Positions 46,850-57,713 are shown, counted from the stretch's first letter. The stretch: 64,000 nt of DNA from Carposina sasakii (GCA_014607495.2 CP053157.1:1550001-1614000); one strand, 5' to 3'. Translations and numbers: made by a program. The notes: generated from the letters alone by a model not told the origin.

Positions 46850-47355
46850 AGGAGATTACAAATATTTACACTGGTAGTTTACAGGCATATTTTGGCTATA
46901 TCTCAGAGATGATTGCAAAATCATTGAAAAAACAAAACATCTTGGTGGCTTTTAAGACTGCATTTAATTCTTTAAATAGATTAATTAACACAAAACAAAT
47001 ATTACCAATTGATAAAAAATCAGGAGTTTATAGCTTGCACTGTCCTGACTGTAATTCTGTTTATATAGGTCAAACGGGTCGTAACTTCAAGATTAGATAC
47101 CAAGAACATTTGGCAGCTTATAGGAACAATTTCCCTGAAAAATCACATTTTGCCAAACACTTGTTAGTTTCAAATCATAAAATTCCAGATGACCACAGTT
47201 TTGTTAGTCTGCATACGTGTGAAAAGGGCATTCGTCTATCTATTTTGGAACAGTTGGAGATTTTGAAAGCCAAATATTCTGGTGTAAACCTTTTAAATGA
47301 ACAGGTTGAATTTTCGTCTCCGCTATTGAACTCATTGGCTAGAATAAATAAATAA
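46816..47355 (+). pseudogene. PLE GIY-YIG endonuclease domain, plus copy (179 codons open)
   Basis: C-terminal nuclease of the PLE polyprotein in another frame from the RT, overlapping it by 34 bp. From LYPKIEEITNIYTG onward it is the normal linker. The nuclease core has GVY at 70-72, the CPDC pair typical of PLE-linked GIY-YIG at 76-79, YIG at 83-85, R89/R94 and H98 in GRNFKIRYQEHL, HFAKH at 111-115 and the probable catalytic E145 in SILEQLE. It ends with NSLARINK. The set looks complete, so loss of function here stems from the frame change and 5' truncation of the element. The ATG is incidental: the true product would be an RT-nuclease fusion. Confidence 0.8.
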
Positions 47356-47954
47356 ACAGTAACCTTAGAATGTAGTGGCTTGTCAATGTCAATAACAATT
47401 TTTGTTTTTGTGGGCAATGGAATATGTTGTTCCATACATCCTTGTTTTCTTTACTAATTTATCAATATTTTGGTGAATTTTTGAATTTTTTCATTTAAAT
47501 TTAACTAATTCACCCAATACTATTTGGTTTGTGTGCACAAATAGTATATATTTATTTGAAATATAAATAATGGTGGGTAATTATTTATATATTTTTTAAT
47601 ACTTAGTAGAGGGTAGTTAATTCTGTGTAAGTAATGTGTTGGGTTTTAGAGGTTCATAGTAATTAGTGGTTTACTAATTTACTAATTTCTATAATCCTGA
47701 GGATGCCACGGTTGTTGGCGAAACATATGTAGATTATTTATCTAGTTTTTGATTTCGGAATGGTGCAATGTATCGTCTTGCATGCTAGGTGCTCGGGTCT
47801 GGTTTCTCATGGCGATTGTAGTTAGTGCAAGTGCCTGTTGTCGCAATTATGAGTTATCAGATCCGAGGGTCAGTGGAGGGTGTAGGGCCCGGTGGTGGGC
47901 GCACCCATAGTGAATGTTTGAACTTCCGAATTGTAACGCCTAATACAATTTCAT
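47356..47954 (+). mobile_element. PLE 3' UTR and terminal region
   Basis: Non-coding 3' part of the plus copy. It carries a hammerhead-like fold at 47,691-47,737, then tgcatgctaggtgctcgggt, gtagggcccggtggtgggcg and the end gcctaatacaatttcat. The block gggcccggtggtgggcg recurs near other PLE ends at 61.3, 62.6 and 62.8 kb. Confidence 0.7.
47691..47737 (+). ncRNA. hammerhead-ribozyme-like motif in the PLE 3' region
   Basis: Parts in order: stem I strand ataatc (47,691-47,696); core CTGAGGA (47,697-47,703); stem II gcca (47,705-47,708) and tggc (47,716-47,719) with one unpaired T before it; GAAA (47,720-47,723); a 2 bp stem III (ac with gt, loop atat); cleavage base A at 47,731 in a GTA triplet; stem I return gattat (47,732-47,737), perfectly complementary to ataatc. 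Short-stem-III hammerheads of this type are known from Penelope-like retroelements. The T before stem II is a departure from the canonical core, so activity is not assured. Confidence 0.6.
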
Positions 47955-48082
47955 CGATAAAGAAATATAAAAATTAAAAAAATTACATTGTTTCCCAGCA
48001 TTTTTTTGGCATAAACTTACTTTATTTGATGTATAGAGTACGTACCCTTCGTTAAGGGTGGCAACGAAAAAATACCCTGAAC
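47955..48082 (+). repeat. family A element, 3' portion (split by the PLE)
   Basis: Resumes with cgataaagaaatataaaaat, then gtttcccagcatttttttgg, gatgtatagagtacgtaccc, ttcgttaagggtggcaacg and a worn ataccctga end. Confidence 0.75.
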
Positions 48083-48927
48083 GTATGTATAGATTTATTA
48101 ATTTGTATAATCTGGTCAAGTATGCTATGCATCATATTTAATATGTTTAAGATGGTTTTAAATATGTAAATATTTGCTTTTTAATTTCTTTGTTACTTGT
48201 GCCCTGTTCGCGTTAAAACTGCTGGACATCTCGACCGATCGTTATGGAATTTTCTTTCACTATAACTTTTATGTTTCTTTTTTATATTTATTTCATTAAT
48301 TCACTTTTCGATACCATTTCTTGTCTACTCTCTCTCTCTTGTTTTCTCTTTTACCACCTTGGCACGGTGTCTCGTTTTCTCTTGCAGACCAACATTGATT
48401 GTGGTTTTGAAAACATTTAGCCAGATTTTCTTTACACAATCCATCTTCTTCTGAACAAGCAAATATATTTCTGTAGTGAACCAAATGTCACATTGACGAA
48501 CTTCTTTTGATTCGATCAAGACCATGTTACTTTATCCAAGACTAAGGATCCTGAATTACTAATGGGATCACAAAAACGCGTCTGAAAATTAAACACTGTT
48601 GAAAGCAAAATTTATAAAACGTCTGTCTATATTAGACATAAATTAACGAAAACAATGTCTAGATTTTTAGTAATACGGATAGATTATTGTCACGAAAAGC
48701 TGGTCTCAAAATAAAGTATCAATTTTTTCTTTAACGTTCCTGTGAGATCCCAGCTAACAAAACTTGATGTAAATATTCGTCTATTTTGTCCACTTTTCCA
48801 ACGAATACTCGAGTGTCGTCCCAAATGGAAGGAAAACATAACTTTGTTTATATATTTTACTGAAAACTTTCCGCGACATATTGTGAGGAAGCTCACTAGA
48901 ACATGGCGGGTACACATGTGCAGAAAC
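48083..48927. other. unassigned flank; two overlapping minus-strand frames
   Basis: The minus strand has open stretches at 48,296-48,484 (Cys- and Lys-rich: CSEEDGLCKENLAKCFQNHN) and 48,325-48,525. I do not recognise either. A ctcgttttctcttgcagacc stretch at 48,370-48,389 looks like a 3' splice site on the plus strand but no exon follows. Pieces of this stretch reappear in the mosaic at 42.8-43.3 kb. Confidence 0.3.
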
Positions 48928-49170
48928 GGAATTATACGTAGAGTTTGTACCATCCCATGCCTGCCCGTGGGTATCGTACGAGGCGATTGAGGGTTTCCGG
49001 GAGGCTACTGACAACATAGTGCTGATAACATAGTCCAAAAATCACACTGCGGTCACCAACCCGCCTGCTAGTAACTATGGGTAAAACTCCCCTATGGAAG
49101 TAGCCTTGTGGCGCGCTCTGGGGGAGGCCTACGTCCAGCAGTGGACTAAAATAGTCTGAAGAGGATAATA
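48928..49170 (+). mobile_element. family D short element
   Basis: Runs from cgtagagtttgtaccatccc through gtacgaggcgattgagggtt and cggtcaccaacccgcctgct to aggcctacgtccagcagtgg. The terminal tail is worn (gaagaggata). Confidence 0.65.
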
Positions 49171-49199
49171 TACGTATAGTAGAGCCATCCTAGAAAAAT

Positions 49200-49322
49200 T
49201 TAAAAAGGGTCGGAAAATTTCAGAATTTTCCTCCAAACATTATGGTCCTGTCGCCTAAGAATCATGGTCTGAAGTCAGCATATCAATATATTACTGGTTG
49301 TCACTCACAAAATATACAGAAG
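49200..49322 (+). mobile_element. family G MITE, 3' part
   Basis: Shares tggtctgaagtcagcatatc then aatatattactggttgtcac with the right end of the 7.2 kb copy. Confidence 0.4.
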
Positions 49323-49339
49323 CCGTACAATTTAGTGGC

Positions 49340-49563
49340 ACTGCTGCGTTCCCAAAAAGTGGCAGTTAGTACTACAGAATCCCGAAGGATATCCCACAGC
49401 CACGTTTAATATAGCGGGGCCAGATGTAAAAGATCAGTGAAAAGTTGCTAGCTTATCGCCTGGGAGAATGCCTTATTTTCTAAAGTCGACTCTTACGAGT
49501 ACGACATGCACAGAAAGTGATGCAGCTGATGTATTCTAGTGATTCTCTGCATCAGCACATGGT
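49340..49563 (-). repeat. family E short interspersed element
   Basis: Near-complete: ctgcgttcccaaaaagtggc, gatatcccacagccacgttt, tagcttatcgcctgggag, gatgcagctgatgtattcta. Confidence 0.6.
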
Positions 49564-49587
49564 AAACTGTACCCTCGATGAAAACTG

Positions 49588-49702
49588 TGGGGTAAGCGAA
49601 CCTTTTTACGCGGCGTAATGCTAACGACTCGCTAGCAAAGTCTATGTGATTTGACAGTTTGACGATAGCGTTACGGACTATCGAGAGTTTCGTGCTTACC
49701 CC
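49588..49702. repeat. short inverted repeat pair
   Basis: ggggtaagcgaa at 49,589-49,600 faces ttcgtgcttacccc at 49,689-49,702. It may be a small MITE; no duplication seen. Confidence 0.3.
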
Positions 49703-51164
49703 TCTAAAAGTCGAGTTATATCACTTTTGATTTTACTTCACATTTTAATGTATATAAATGCTGTTTTCTGTCTATCTATACCACATTGTCTCTAGCTCTT
49801 CTATATTCGGAGAAAAGTTCTCGTAAATCTTTGTACATACTAAATTTAAAAATTAAACAATGCCAACTTGACCTCCTCCATTATCCACCCATTAAATTAA
49901 CTTTATTTAAATATAAAAGGCTTTTTTAGTCTGATTAAATATTTATGACAAAAAATATTTTAAATATTACTGAGTGGGTGGTTCACACATAGAATAATTT
50001 TATTTAAATAGCAATTGGTAGGGCGTTTTTTTTATAATCCCAAGATAACCTCAAACTGTTATCATGAAATTCAGAAGCCTTTTGTATCTGTATATCTTTT
50101 GATCTGTCTGTCCATGAAAAGATAGTTTAAAGGATTACAAAAAGATATAAAATATGTTTTAAAAAAATACATATAAAATAAATGTAAAAATATATGTTAC
50201 TTATATTCAGCTATGTATAATTTAAAAAATAAATATAAAGTACTACGGGTAAAGTACTAAAGTGCTACAATTCCAACTTAACAATTATAATTGCGAAAGT
50301 AAGTTAAATTTGTTACCTCTTCAAACTTCTTAAAATTCTGCACACATAGTTAAGACTACGGAGAAGGACATAGACTACATTCTGTAATCAACGCGGACGT
50401 AGTCGCGGGCAACTGCTTGTATTTCTATATAATAAAATCGCGTTCACAGTAACACCGTATCAGACGACAGTTGTTAAACTACTGTTAAGCTTAAACAATG
50501 TTATCATCGCTATCTACGTATTCCTTCTGTACAACTACCTTTGCCCAACCATAGAATGTTCCGGAAATATTTTCGTAAGTTCCATATGTGCCACGAGACT
50601 TAAAGCATTAAAGTAACTTAGCACTTCCAAACTAATGTGATGAAGTCACTAATGTACGATATATTCTTGTTTCTAAGTACGTGCCGGGTTTATTGTCTAA
50701 ATAATAATGTTCCACTGTGGCATATATAATATAGTATTATTATAAAAATATTTTATTTTATTGTACTAAACATTTTAGTATTCCTATTTATATATAGCGC
50801 TAAATATCTGTTAACTATAATCAAAAATTTAACTGATGCTAGTAATCAAACTAATAGACTTAGATTACAGTGAATAATACTCTAATTATCTCGTTTAACC
50901 TAAATTAATCATAATAACGAAACAGTTTCAATGGTTGTAGGTAGGCAGTATAGTTGTGAAGTGATATACGTACTCGTATAATTACTGCCGCTGATCAATC
51001 TATACATAATATTTATTAATTGATCAGTTAAAAAAATGCTCACTGTCTCCATATTTATCAAGTTTCAGAGCAAGACCATTAAATAGGCACTAAAGTAACC
51101 ATGTACGTTTATCTTACTTTTTATCTTTACTAGGTACACCTCTATTGCGCCACTATCATATTTA
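49703..51164. other. AT-rich stretch without recognised genes (1.45 kb)
   Basis: Contains a worn Helitron 3' signature (acgcggacgtagtcgcgggc, 50,390-50,409) but no more of the element. Rich in A/T runs. Confidence 0.4.
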
Positions 51165-51300
51165 TTTATATATTCTTTTTTTATTGTGCACACACAAAAA
51201 ATATAATAGAAATTAAGAGATGTATAACTGCAAGCTTATCTCTATAAGAGATCTCTTCCATTGATGCAAAACAAATAAAATTAAATTAACATATGGGTTT
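51165..51300 (-). repeat. retroelement 3' fragment shared with 35.2 kb
   Basis: tttattgtgcacacacaaaa, gcaagcttatctctataaga and gatctcttcc match 35,175-35,320. Confidence 0.45.
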
Positions 51301-51658
51301 AGTATTAATATATCTATTATGTATCTGTAATTTTTAAATAAAGAACTTTCTATACTAATGACTGTGTACAGAGTTTGTCGCATTTTAAATTACACTCGAC
51401 AAATGAACATAAACACAAATTAAAGCCACAAACTCACCACGCCCACATCACACACGCCGACGCCTCCAACACTTCGCTCCATCCATCATATCCTCTGCCA
51501 TTGGCGCTAGTGTCTTCACTTCAATTAGACATTATAGGTTAATATATATTATATAATATTATAAAATAGGTTTAATGGCACCCTGAACCTAATTGTAATT
51601 CTTTTAAAAAATCTGAAATAAATTAAAAAAAAATATATATATATATTTTACTTCATTA
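51301..51658. other. nothing recognised; ends in (TA)n
   Basis: AT-rich, with a TA dinucleotide run at 51,633-51,647 just before a family A copy. Confidence 0.35.
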
Positions 51659-52001
51659 TACAGGGATGATTTTTCGTCGACAACGAACGTATTTCCTCAT
51701 GGAAGCATATCTGGGAAGTATCTCGTTTTCAAGATATTAAGGTCTAAACTTGAGTTATTTGATTGCATTTTTTGCAGAGATGTACTCGTACGTAGACGCG
51801 TGCAACAAACTTAAAATATCGTATTATAAAACCAACGCAAAGACTAGAGAACATTATTATGGGCAACCAAGCCAATAGAAAAAAATGCATGAAAAAATTA
51901 TGAATCGTTTCCCAGCATTTTTTTTTTGGCATAAACTAACTTTATTTGATGTGTAGAGCACGTACCCAACTTAAACGGTGGCAACCAAAAAACACCTGCA
52001 T
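51659..52001 (+). repeat. family A interspersed element, divergent
   Basis: Starts acagggatgatttttcgtcg, lacks part of the catcatcacgatc block, and ends aaaaacacctgcata. The most diverged copy. Confidence 0.65.
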
Positions 52002-52382
52002 ATTTGCTTCATTATATTTATTTCCATGTACAACCGCGGGACATGGTTTAGGGTACATACGTTACATAATCCTATGCTACGACTGCCTTCGCATTTCATT
52101 AAAACTTCATCGACGAGGGAGGGTAATTTTATTTGGAAACTTCCCTCCGGATTGCCAAAGGGTGTTAAGGTTATTGCACACTGGGTACAATTAAGAACTG
52201 TCTGTACGCGAATTATGTCTATATCCAGATGAACGTGTATCCGTAGTAAAATTTATTTGTAAATCAGTAGTAAAATTTATTTGTAAATGACTTGCATGTG
52301 TCCGTGATGTGATGTTTTCTGGTAGATAAGTTTTGTTTAATTGTGATTCCTAGTGCCTCAGCGGCGGCTCGGCATCCACTAG
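52002..52382. other. no gene
   Basis: Overlapping short frames; a 21 bp tandem doublet (cagtagtaaaatttatttgta) lies at about 52,235-52,285. Confidence 0.35.
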
Positions 52383-52744
52383 TCATGATGATGATGATCT
52401 CCGACTGTATTTCGGCTAAGGCGACCAATCTCTACGGAGATTGACCAGATGCAGGAGATATTATAGTGCACAAGTGTGTGCGCAAACACATATGCACTCT
52501 CTATTCTTTCACTCTCATAGTCCGATGGGACGGAAAGTCGACACGACCGGAGAGAGATCAGGCGCAGGACCAAAAGTTTTACGTGCTTTCCGAGGCACAA
52601 GCTAAGTGACAATTTTTACAACATTCAAATCTGTACATGAAATAAATTCATTGATACCGGCCCGTGACTGGGATCGAACTTACGCCTCCTGCTTGGAAGG
52701 TGCACGTCTTAACCACTGGGCTATCACCGCTTGATCATGATGAT
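52383..52744 (-). mobile_element. tRNA-derived SINE-1 with ~10 bp target-site duplication
   Basis: Body and head as in the 39.1 kb copy (tgactgggatcgaacttacg, ttaaccactgggctatcacc). The repeated target tcatgatgat lies on both sides (52,383-52,392 and 52,735-52,744); the left one merges with the GAT-rich SINE tail, so its exact edge is uncertain. Confidence 0.7.
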
Positions 52745-52772
52745 CACTATGTCATAAACAAATATTGAAAGA

Positions 52773-52800
52773 TAACTCTCTCTCTCTCTCTCTCTCTCTC
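52773..52800. repeat. (TC)n microsatellite
   Basis: About fourteen TC units. Confidence 0.85.
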
Positions 52801-53090
52801 AGACATGTATGATTTTATAACTCTTATTAGCTCCACGTTGGTGGCTATTAAGCCCCGACTCGCCAACTTATGCCTGACAGACCGTAACAAATCGCACCTT
52901 GGGGTGGTGACCGTTGCCAAAGCAAAAGCTTTGCGATTATTTTTTTTGGGTTGTTTAAATTCACCTCCTTTTTTGTTTGGTAGCGGTTTCATTTTGGGGT
53001 GCGAACATAGAAAGTAACATATAATTAGACAATCGACAAACAAGTTGTTAATGCTTTCATGTCGAATAAATGATTTTGAATTTGAATTTT
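52801..53090 (+). repeat. retroelement-like 3' end (uncertain)
   Basis: Ends in tcgaataaatgattttgaat then ttgaattt, a polyadenylation-type signal followed by a short tail repeat as in Jockey-type LINE ends. The body is not recognisable in either strand's frames. Confidence 0.3.
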
Positions 53091-53643
53091 TCACTAGCAA
53101 TTATTAAAAGTGTGATTATTCGTTTAAATTATTTATATATCTTTCTGTTAATACCCGGTAAACCTAATAAATATTTTGATAGCAAACATAGCAACATTAA
53201 TAAGTCACGGTTCATTCTTAAATGCAAGCTATGTTATAATTTTCAATATGTAATAAAGAACATTAATAATACACGATTTATACTTTAACGTAAGCATACA
53301 ATGTTGTATTTTTAATATAAAAGAAACAATCGTATTATGTAATGGCCTTAAGGGATCGGTATGTGTAGAAAAATTTCATTATCTCAAAATAAGGACCGCC
53401 TAACCAAATTCGTATTGGATTTTTATTTAACTTTATTCATTAGGCTCTTAAGTTAACATGAGCTTTGATTTTTACCCGACTGCGCCACAAGAAAGGTTAT
53501 GTTTTTCGAATAATAAAATTTAAAATATGGAAAATAAAATAATGAATTTCGGAAAAAGAAAGGGACCAATTGCTGCGTCTGACGGCTACGATCTAAGTAT
53601 GTAGTTAGCGATGTCGGCACTGATTACATATTATAGGTAATAA
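53091..53643. other. nothing recognised
   Basis: AT-rich; the short plus frame at 53,070-53,288 is low-complexity. Confidence 0.35.
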
Positions 53644-53924
53644 CCAGAGGTCGGAATTAGGTAGAGTCATTTATGTACTTGCACTGATTTCATACAGCGA
53701 AAGAATAAAGTGGATATGCCTCAAATTCCGGTATTAATTTTAAAGAGCAGAAATTTTATGTTAATTCTTTGTTTTATTTGTCTATCTCTGAGGGTTTTAT
53801 TATTATTTATTTGTAATATTGTTGGCCACACGGGATTGTCCATTAGAAATCCTGGGAAGGTCCACATTCATATCAACATTTCGATGCAAGTACATAAATG
53901 ACTCTACCTAATTCCGACCTCTGG
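53644..53924. mobile_element. MITE with perfect 40 bp terminal inverted repeats
   Basis: The left arm 53,644-53,683 begins ccagaggtcggaattaggta; the right arm 53,885-53,924 is its exact complement. Both flanks read taataa, giving a 3 or 6 bp duplication (TAA or TAATAA). A TAA target would suit the PIF/Harbinger group; that is inference. The 63-codon frame inside is leucine/isoleucine-rich chance coding. Confidence 0.8.
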
Positions 53925-54649
53925 TAATAACTGTCAGTTCCATTTTACCTCACCAATTTGACTGCTGCACTTGTGTAGGATTTTACTATCGATTAACAAA
54001 TTGTTGATATTTTTCATACGCATACAGTTTCATTCAAATTCACGTTACATGGCATCTAAATTTGTACCATGTAACAGAAATAACAAAGCCTAGGCGAGCG
54101 ATTTCTAGTTCTGTAAATATCCGTTGTGATGACAAATGAGGAAAGCACTTATGCCTGTGACACAAGGTCTACCTGGTATGGGCATCAGAAGAACTGCGGA
54201 CTTAAATTTACAATGGTTACTGAGTCTTGATTATGCTGGGTAGCCTGGAAGTATAGTTTAAGTTGCTATTGTAAACATTATTATTATTTGAAATAAATTG
54301 AATTATTATTATTATTTTGTAGTCAACTGCAATCCTTAAAATATTAAAAATGTGAAAGTAACTCTGTTTGTATTTTTTTTTTGTTTAGTTTATCCCGAAT
54401 CCATCTGTCAGTCTGTAGTATGTTGCCCTTTCACGCCAAAACTACTTTAATTGAAATTAAATTTTATAAGCACAGGTAATCTAGAGCCAAAGGGACCTCC
54501 ACACTGGCGTCAACGCCGACGTTCAAAAGACGCTCATTAGACGCCAGTCTCTAAAACCTTGGCAATATGAGTTATGAAAGAAAAAAATATTGCGCCGATA
54601 ATAGGATAAGGGCTGGAGTATGATGATGATTATTGAATGCAAACAGTTC
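53925..54649. other. nothing recognised
   Basis: Contains ttatttgaaataaattgaat at 54,286-54,305, a possible worn LINE tail, followed by (ATT)n. Confidence 0.35.
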
Positions 54650-55024
54650 TACAGGATGTTTTTTCGTTGCCACCCTTAATGAAGGGTACGTACTCTATAC
54701 ATCAAATAAAGTAAGTTTATGCCAAAAAATGCTGGGAAACGATGTAAATTTTATTGAAAAAAAAATTTTCGTTACTTGATCGGGCGAAATTTATAGTGTA
54801 CTGTATTTATGCTAGTTTTTTCATAGACAGATATTAATTATTTCTCGTGAAAAAAATCTTGTTACACGCGTCAATGTGCATTTATGCAGAAAAACGCAGT
54901 CTATTTACTCAACTCTGGACCCTAATATTTTGGAAAGCAGACACTTCCATGGAGAAAAATTATCGTGATGATGGGGAGATTCCGTAGTTTTTGGAAACGT
55001 TGACGACCAAAAATCACCTTGTAT
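54650..55024 (-). repeat. family A interspersed element (reverse)
   Basis: Full-length in reverse: acaggatgttttttcgttgc to ccaaaaatcaccttgta. The caggtatgc block between cagacacttcc and catggagaaa is deleted. Confidence 0.75.
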
Positions 55025-55308
55025 ATTTGAACCATCTTTATCTAATACCTCTGAACTCAGAGTATGAAAGTGCAGAATAGAACTTCTGTTCCGTTATTAT
55101 GTTTGCTATTATGATAATGATATTGATCTTCAAACGCACTGTTATAGTTCCAAGAAGTTTCCTTTACTTTTCCACTCGAAAATATAGGAAAATTATAACT
55201 GCATTTACAAGTCATTTTTTTTACCATATTGTTTACCATTTTATTTAAAAAACACTTTTTTTTTCATTTATTGCATACATCAGCTACATCTCCAACAGCA
55301 CATAGTAC

Positions 55309-55541
55309 ATCTTACTAATAATATAAACGCGAAAGTTTGTGAGTATGGATGGATGGATGTTTGTTACTCTTTCACGTAAAAACGGCTGGCGTGATTTTAA
55401 TAAAATTTGGTATGGAGTTAGCTGACACCCTGGATTAACACATAGGCTACTTTTAATCCCGGGAAAATGTTTTTATGCCGGATATTTTTGACATTTTGTT
55501 TTTTCTGCAGTCCCCGCGGACGAAGTCACGGGCGTGCACTA
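55309..55541 (+). mobile_element. Helitron-like non-autonomous element
   Basis: Begins tcttactaataatataaacg, then ttactctttcacgtaaaaac, ttaacacataggctactttt and ggacgaagtcacgggcgtgc. It starts with TC after an A. The 3' end is less certain (cactata). Confidence 0.6.
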
Positions 55542-55645
55542 TACACACGGCTGTGTTGCCGAAACGTGGTAACCAGAACTGCGAGTCAGATCCCACAGCC
55601 ACGTTCAGCATCAGTGACAAGTTGCTAGCTCATCGCCTGAAATCG
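55536..55645 (-). repeat. family E partial copy
   Basis: acacacggctgtgttgccga, agatcccacagccacgttca and gctagctcatcgcctgaaa, abutting the Helitron-like end. Confidence 0.5.
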
Positions 55646-56116
55646 CTCCAAAGACACATGCAACGAATTAAGTACCTCATTTGTTTAAACATTCCGACCG
55701 CATAAAATTTTTTGACCCACTCTCACGCACACACCTCTTTGACACACCTCTCAATCTTAAATACGACAAGCCGTTTAGGCTTAAGAGCGTACCAGAAAAA
55801 AATACATACATACATTTATAAACATAACCCTCCTTCTAGTGTAGTCTGGTAAAAAGTATAATTGGTCACTCCATCTATACGACAAACCATTTGCACTGTA
55901 CGAGTAGTATGAGGTCACAGGCCGTGGGAATCCCCTTTAGAAACGTGCAGCACTCGTAGTCGGCCTGGCATTATAAACAGCAGCTGTCGATGTGCGGTAA
56001 TCGAGCAAACTCATTACACGCTGTACTTACTGCGACCGCGTACTGTGCGAACTTTATGGCTGATTTTTCAAGTCAAATAAATCTATCTGCGTTTTCATTT
56101 TTTTATCAATATATTC
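55646..56116. other. nothing recognised
   Basis: No repeat or frame of note. Confidence 0.35.
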
Positions 56117-56310
56117 TGTGCTGATGCGCGACTTTTTTGGAATACATCAGCTGCATCTCATCTCTCTCTACTTACTAAGGAAAAACTAAGGAACTCGGGC
56201 ATTTTCTCAGGCGATAAGCTAACAACATGTCATTGATCATTTACATCAGCTGTCCCCGATCTCCTTATGGCCCTGCAGTCTCCATTTTAGAAACATAGCT
56301 GAGTGTATTA
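56117..56310 (+). repeat. family E short interspersed element
   Basis: ttctgtgctgatgcgcgact, acatcagctgcatctcatct, tctcaggcgataagctaaca. Confidence 0.6.
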
Positions 56311-56840
56311 TGTATCTATGTATATAACCTCATGCGACATCCATCAGTCAGATTTCTTTAAAAAAAAGCGATAATTGTACAATTCTCGAAATTCAAAATA
56401 CGTTATATCTTTAGCAGCGACTCCCATTATAAACCGCGCCAAATTCTAGTCGAGATAAACATTGATATGATTAATGATTTTCGAGTTTGAATTCAACCTA
56501 ATATTCTTCCATCAGTAGGTACGTATCACACTCGTAAATTGTCAGTTAAGTTCGAACACACAGTGGTGTATTTTCAAGTTGTTTATCCGCGGTGCCGGAA
56601 TAGCGTTTGCCGAATTCACGCTATACTTAATTAAATTTCCTTCAATACTTAGGTATACAGAGCATAATGAGCAATGCTTTGATGTAACGCACTCGTAATT
56701 TCTTCTTGAACTCTCCATAATAGGAAACAAAGCAGAATGTGCTGCGGGTTTTGAGATGGGGAGTTGTTTGTGTAATGAACATGTTTGTAAATACATATAA
56801 TAAAGTAGATTACGTATGTGTGGGTTTATTGATTTTTTTA
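56311..56840. other. no gene recognised
   Basis: A 126-codon minus frame (56,542-56,922) spans into the next repeat; no domain found. Confidence 0.35.
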
Positions 56841-57020
56841 TTAGCCTGTAGTGTTTTCTACTGTTGGGCAAAAGCCATCCCACCCTTACGTTTGTACTGT
56901 CATGGAAGGGGGATTGGATCATGGGTCCACCATGATGGTACAGTGCGGATTGAGGTGAGGTGTTGGCTTGGTCTCCAAAAGAGGTATCCTACTGTCCGTG
57001 TTTATTACATTTAGGATTCC
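56841..57020 (-). repeat. retroelement tail-like fragment
   Basis: Reads ttctactgttgggcaaaagc then catcccacccttacg, a motif I recall from lepidopteran LINE 3' ends in reverse orientation. The 91-codon frame here is incidental. Confidence 0.35.
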
Positions 57021-57713
57021 TGTTAGATCCTGTTCCAGTGGGAATTTCGGAAAATCCTTTTCTACGTCTTATTCTTTATTGTACATCAACGTTTGTATAT
57101 ATAAGATTTGGGCCTCAGCTATTCTGCATATGCTGAGCTGGGACCATTTTGCCATTTGTATATTATTTTATAGTCTATTGTACATACATAACATTTGATT
57201 AGAAAAATATTAGTTCTCTAATAATTTATTGACGATGCTGTTTCATCATTAGGTTAGCAAAGAGTCAAGTCTTAAGTCGACGTTCAATAGTTGATTAGCT
57301 TTCAATACAAACTCAACATTTTCCCTGTCAAACATAAAGTCCGTTTCATAGAATAATACCTATGCCTGCTTTCGGAACTAACATTTTTTGCATACAGCGA
57401 CACAGAAAATGTTGTCATGCACATAGTAACTAGCGCCATCATCCAGCGGAACTATACGGCTACGAGTAATGCAATCGAAGACATCGGCAAAATTAAAAAT
57501 AACTACATAGCTTCTTGAGCATCTTATCGTAAATATCAATCTAAATAAATATTTCTCCAGCATTCTTATTATTGCAAAAAGGAAAATACTTTTTACTTAC
57601 GTTTCTGTATCAAATTCATTTCACATAGGTCTAACATTCACAAGGTATGTGATTATCACAGAGCACATTGTTATGCGATTTTTTATGAGACCGTAACAGT
57701 CTATACAAGATGC
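57021..57713. other. nothing recognised
   Basis: AT-rich; small frames only. Confidence 0.35.

Larger units (their letters stand above)
42515..47984. mobile_element. Penelope-like element inserted as a head-to-head inverted dimer
   Basis: Two 5'-truncated PLE copies face away from each other: minus copy about 42,545-45,407 and plus copy about 45,377-47,954, 3' ends outward. At the centre, 45,352-45,376 and 45,408-45,432 are perfect 25 bp complements around a 31 nt loop. From about 44,028-45,300 the left arm is the exact complement of 45,480-46,750 wherever I compared bases, and the RT proteins are identical over about 430 residues. The insertion lies in a family A element. The segment cgataaagaaatataaaa(a/t) plus an A/T-rich end is present on both sides (42,515-42,544 and 47,955-47,984, one difference), consistent with a ~30 bp target duplication. 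The outer left arm is abnormal (see findings). Confidence 0.8.

Noticed and set aside
48370..48390. 3' splice site (ctcttgcag) of a host exon
   Set aside because: No open, conserved coding frame follows on the plus strand, and no donor-exon structure is visible.
52773..52800. CRISPR-like or functional tandem array
   Set aside because: A simple TC microsatellite; no spaced repeats of CRISPR type occur in this eukaryotic window.
53710..53901. Small membrane-protein-like ORF (Leu/Ile-rich, 63 codons)
   Set aside because: It lies entirely inside a MITE and runs into its terminal inverted repeat; hydrophobicity follows from T-rich sequence.
56542..57014. Overlapping 126-codon (-) and 91-codon (+) frames
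   Set aside because: Low-information composition, mutual overlap on opposite strands, and a retroelement-tail motif inside; no domain recognised.
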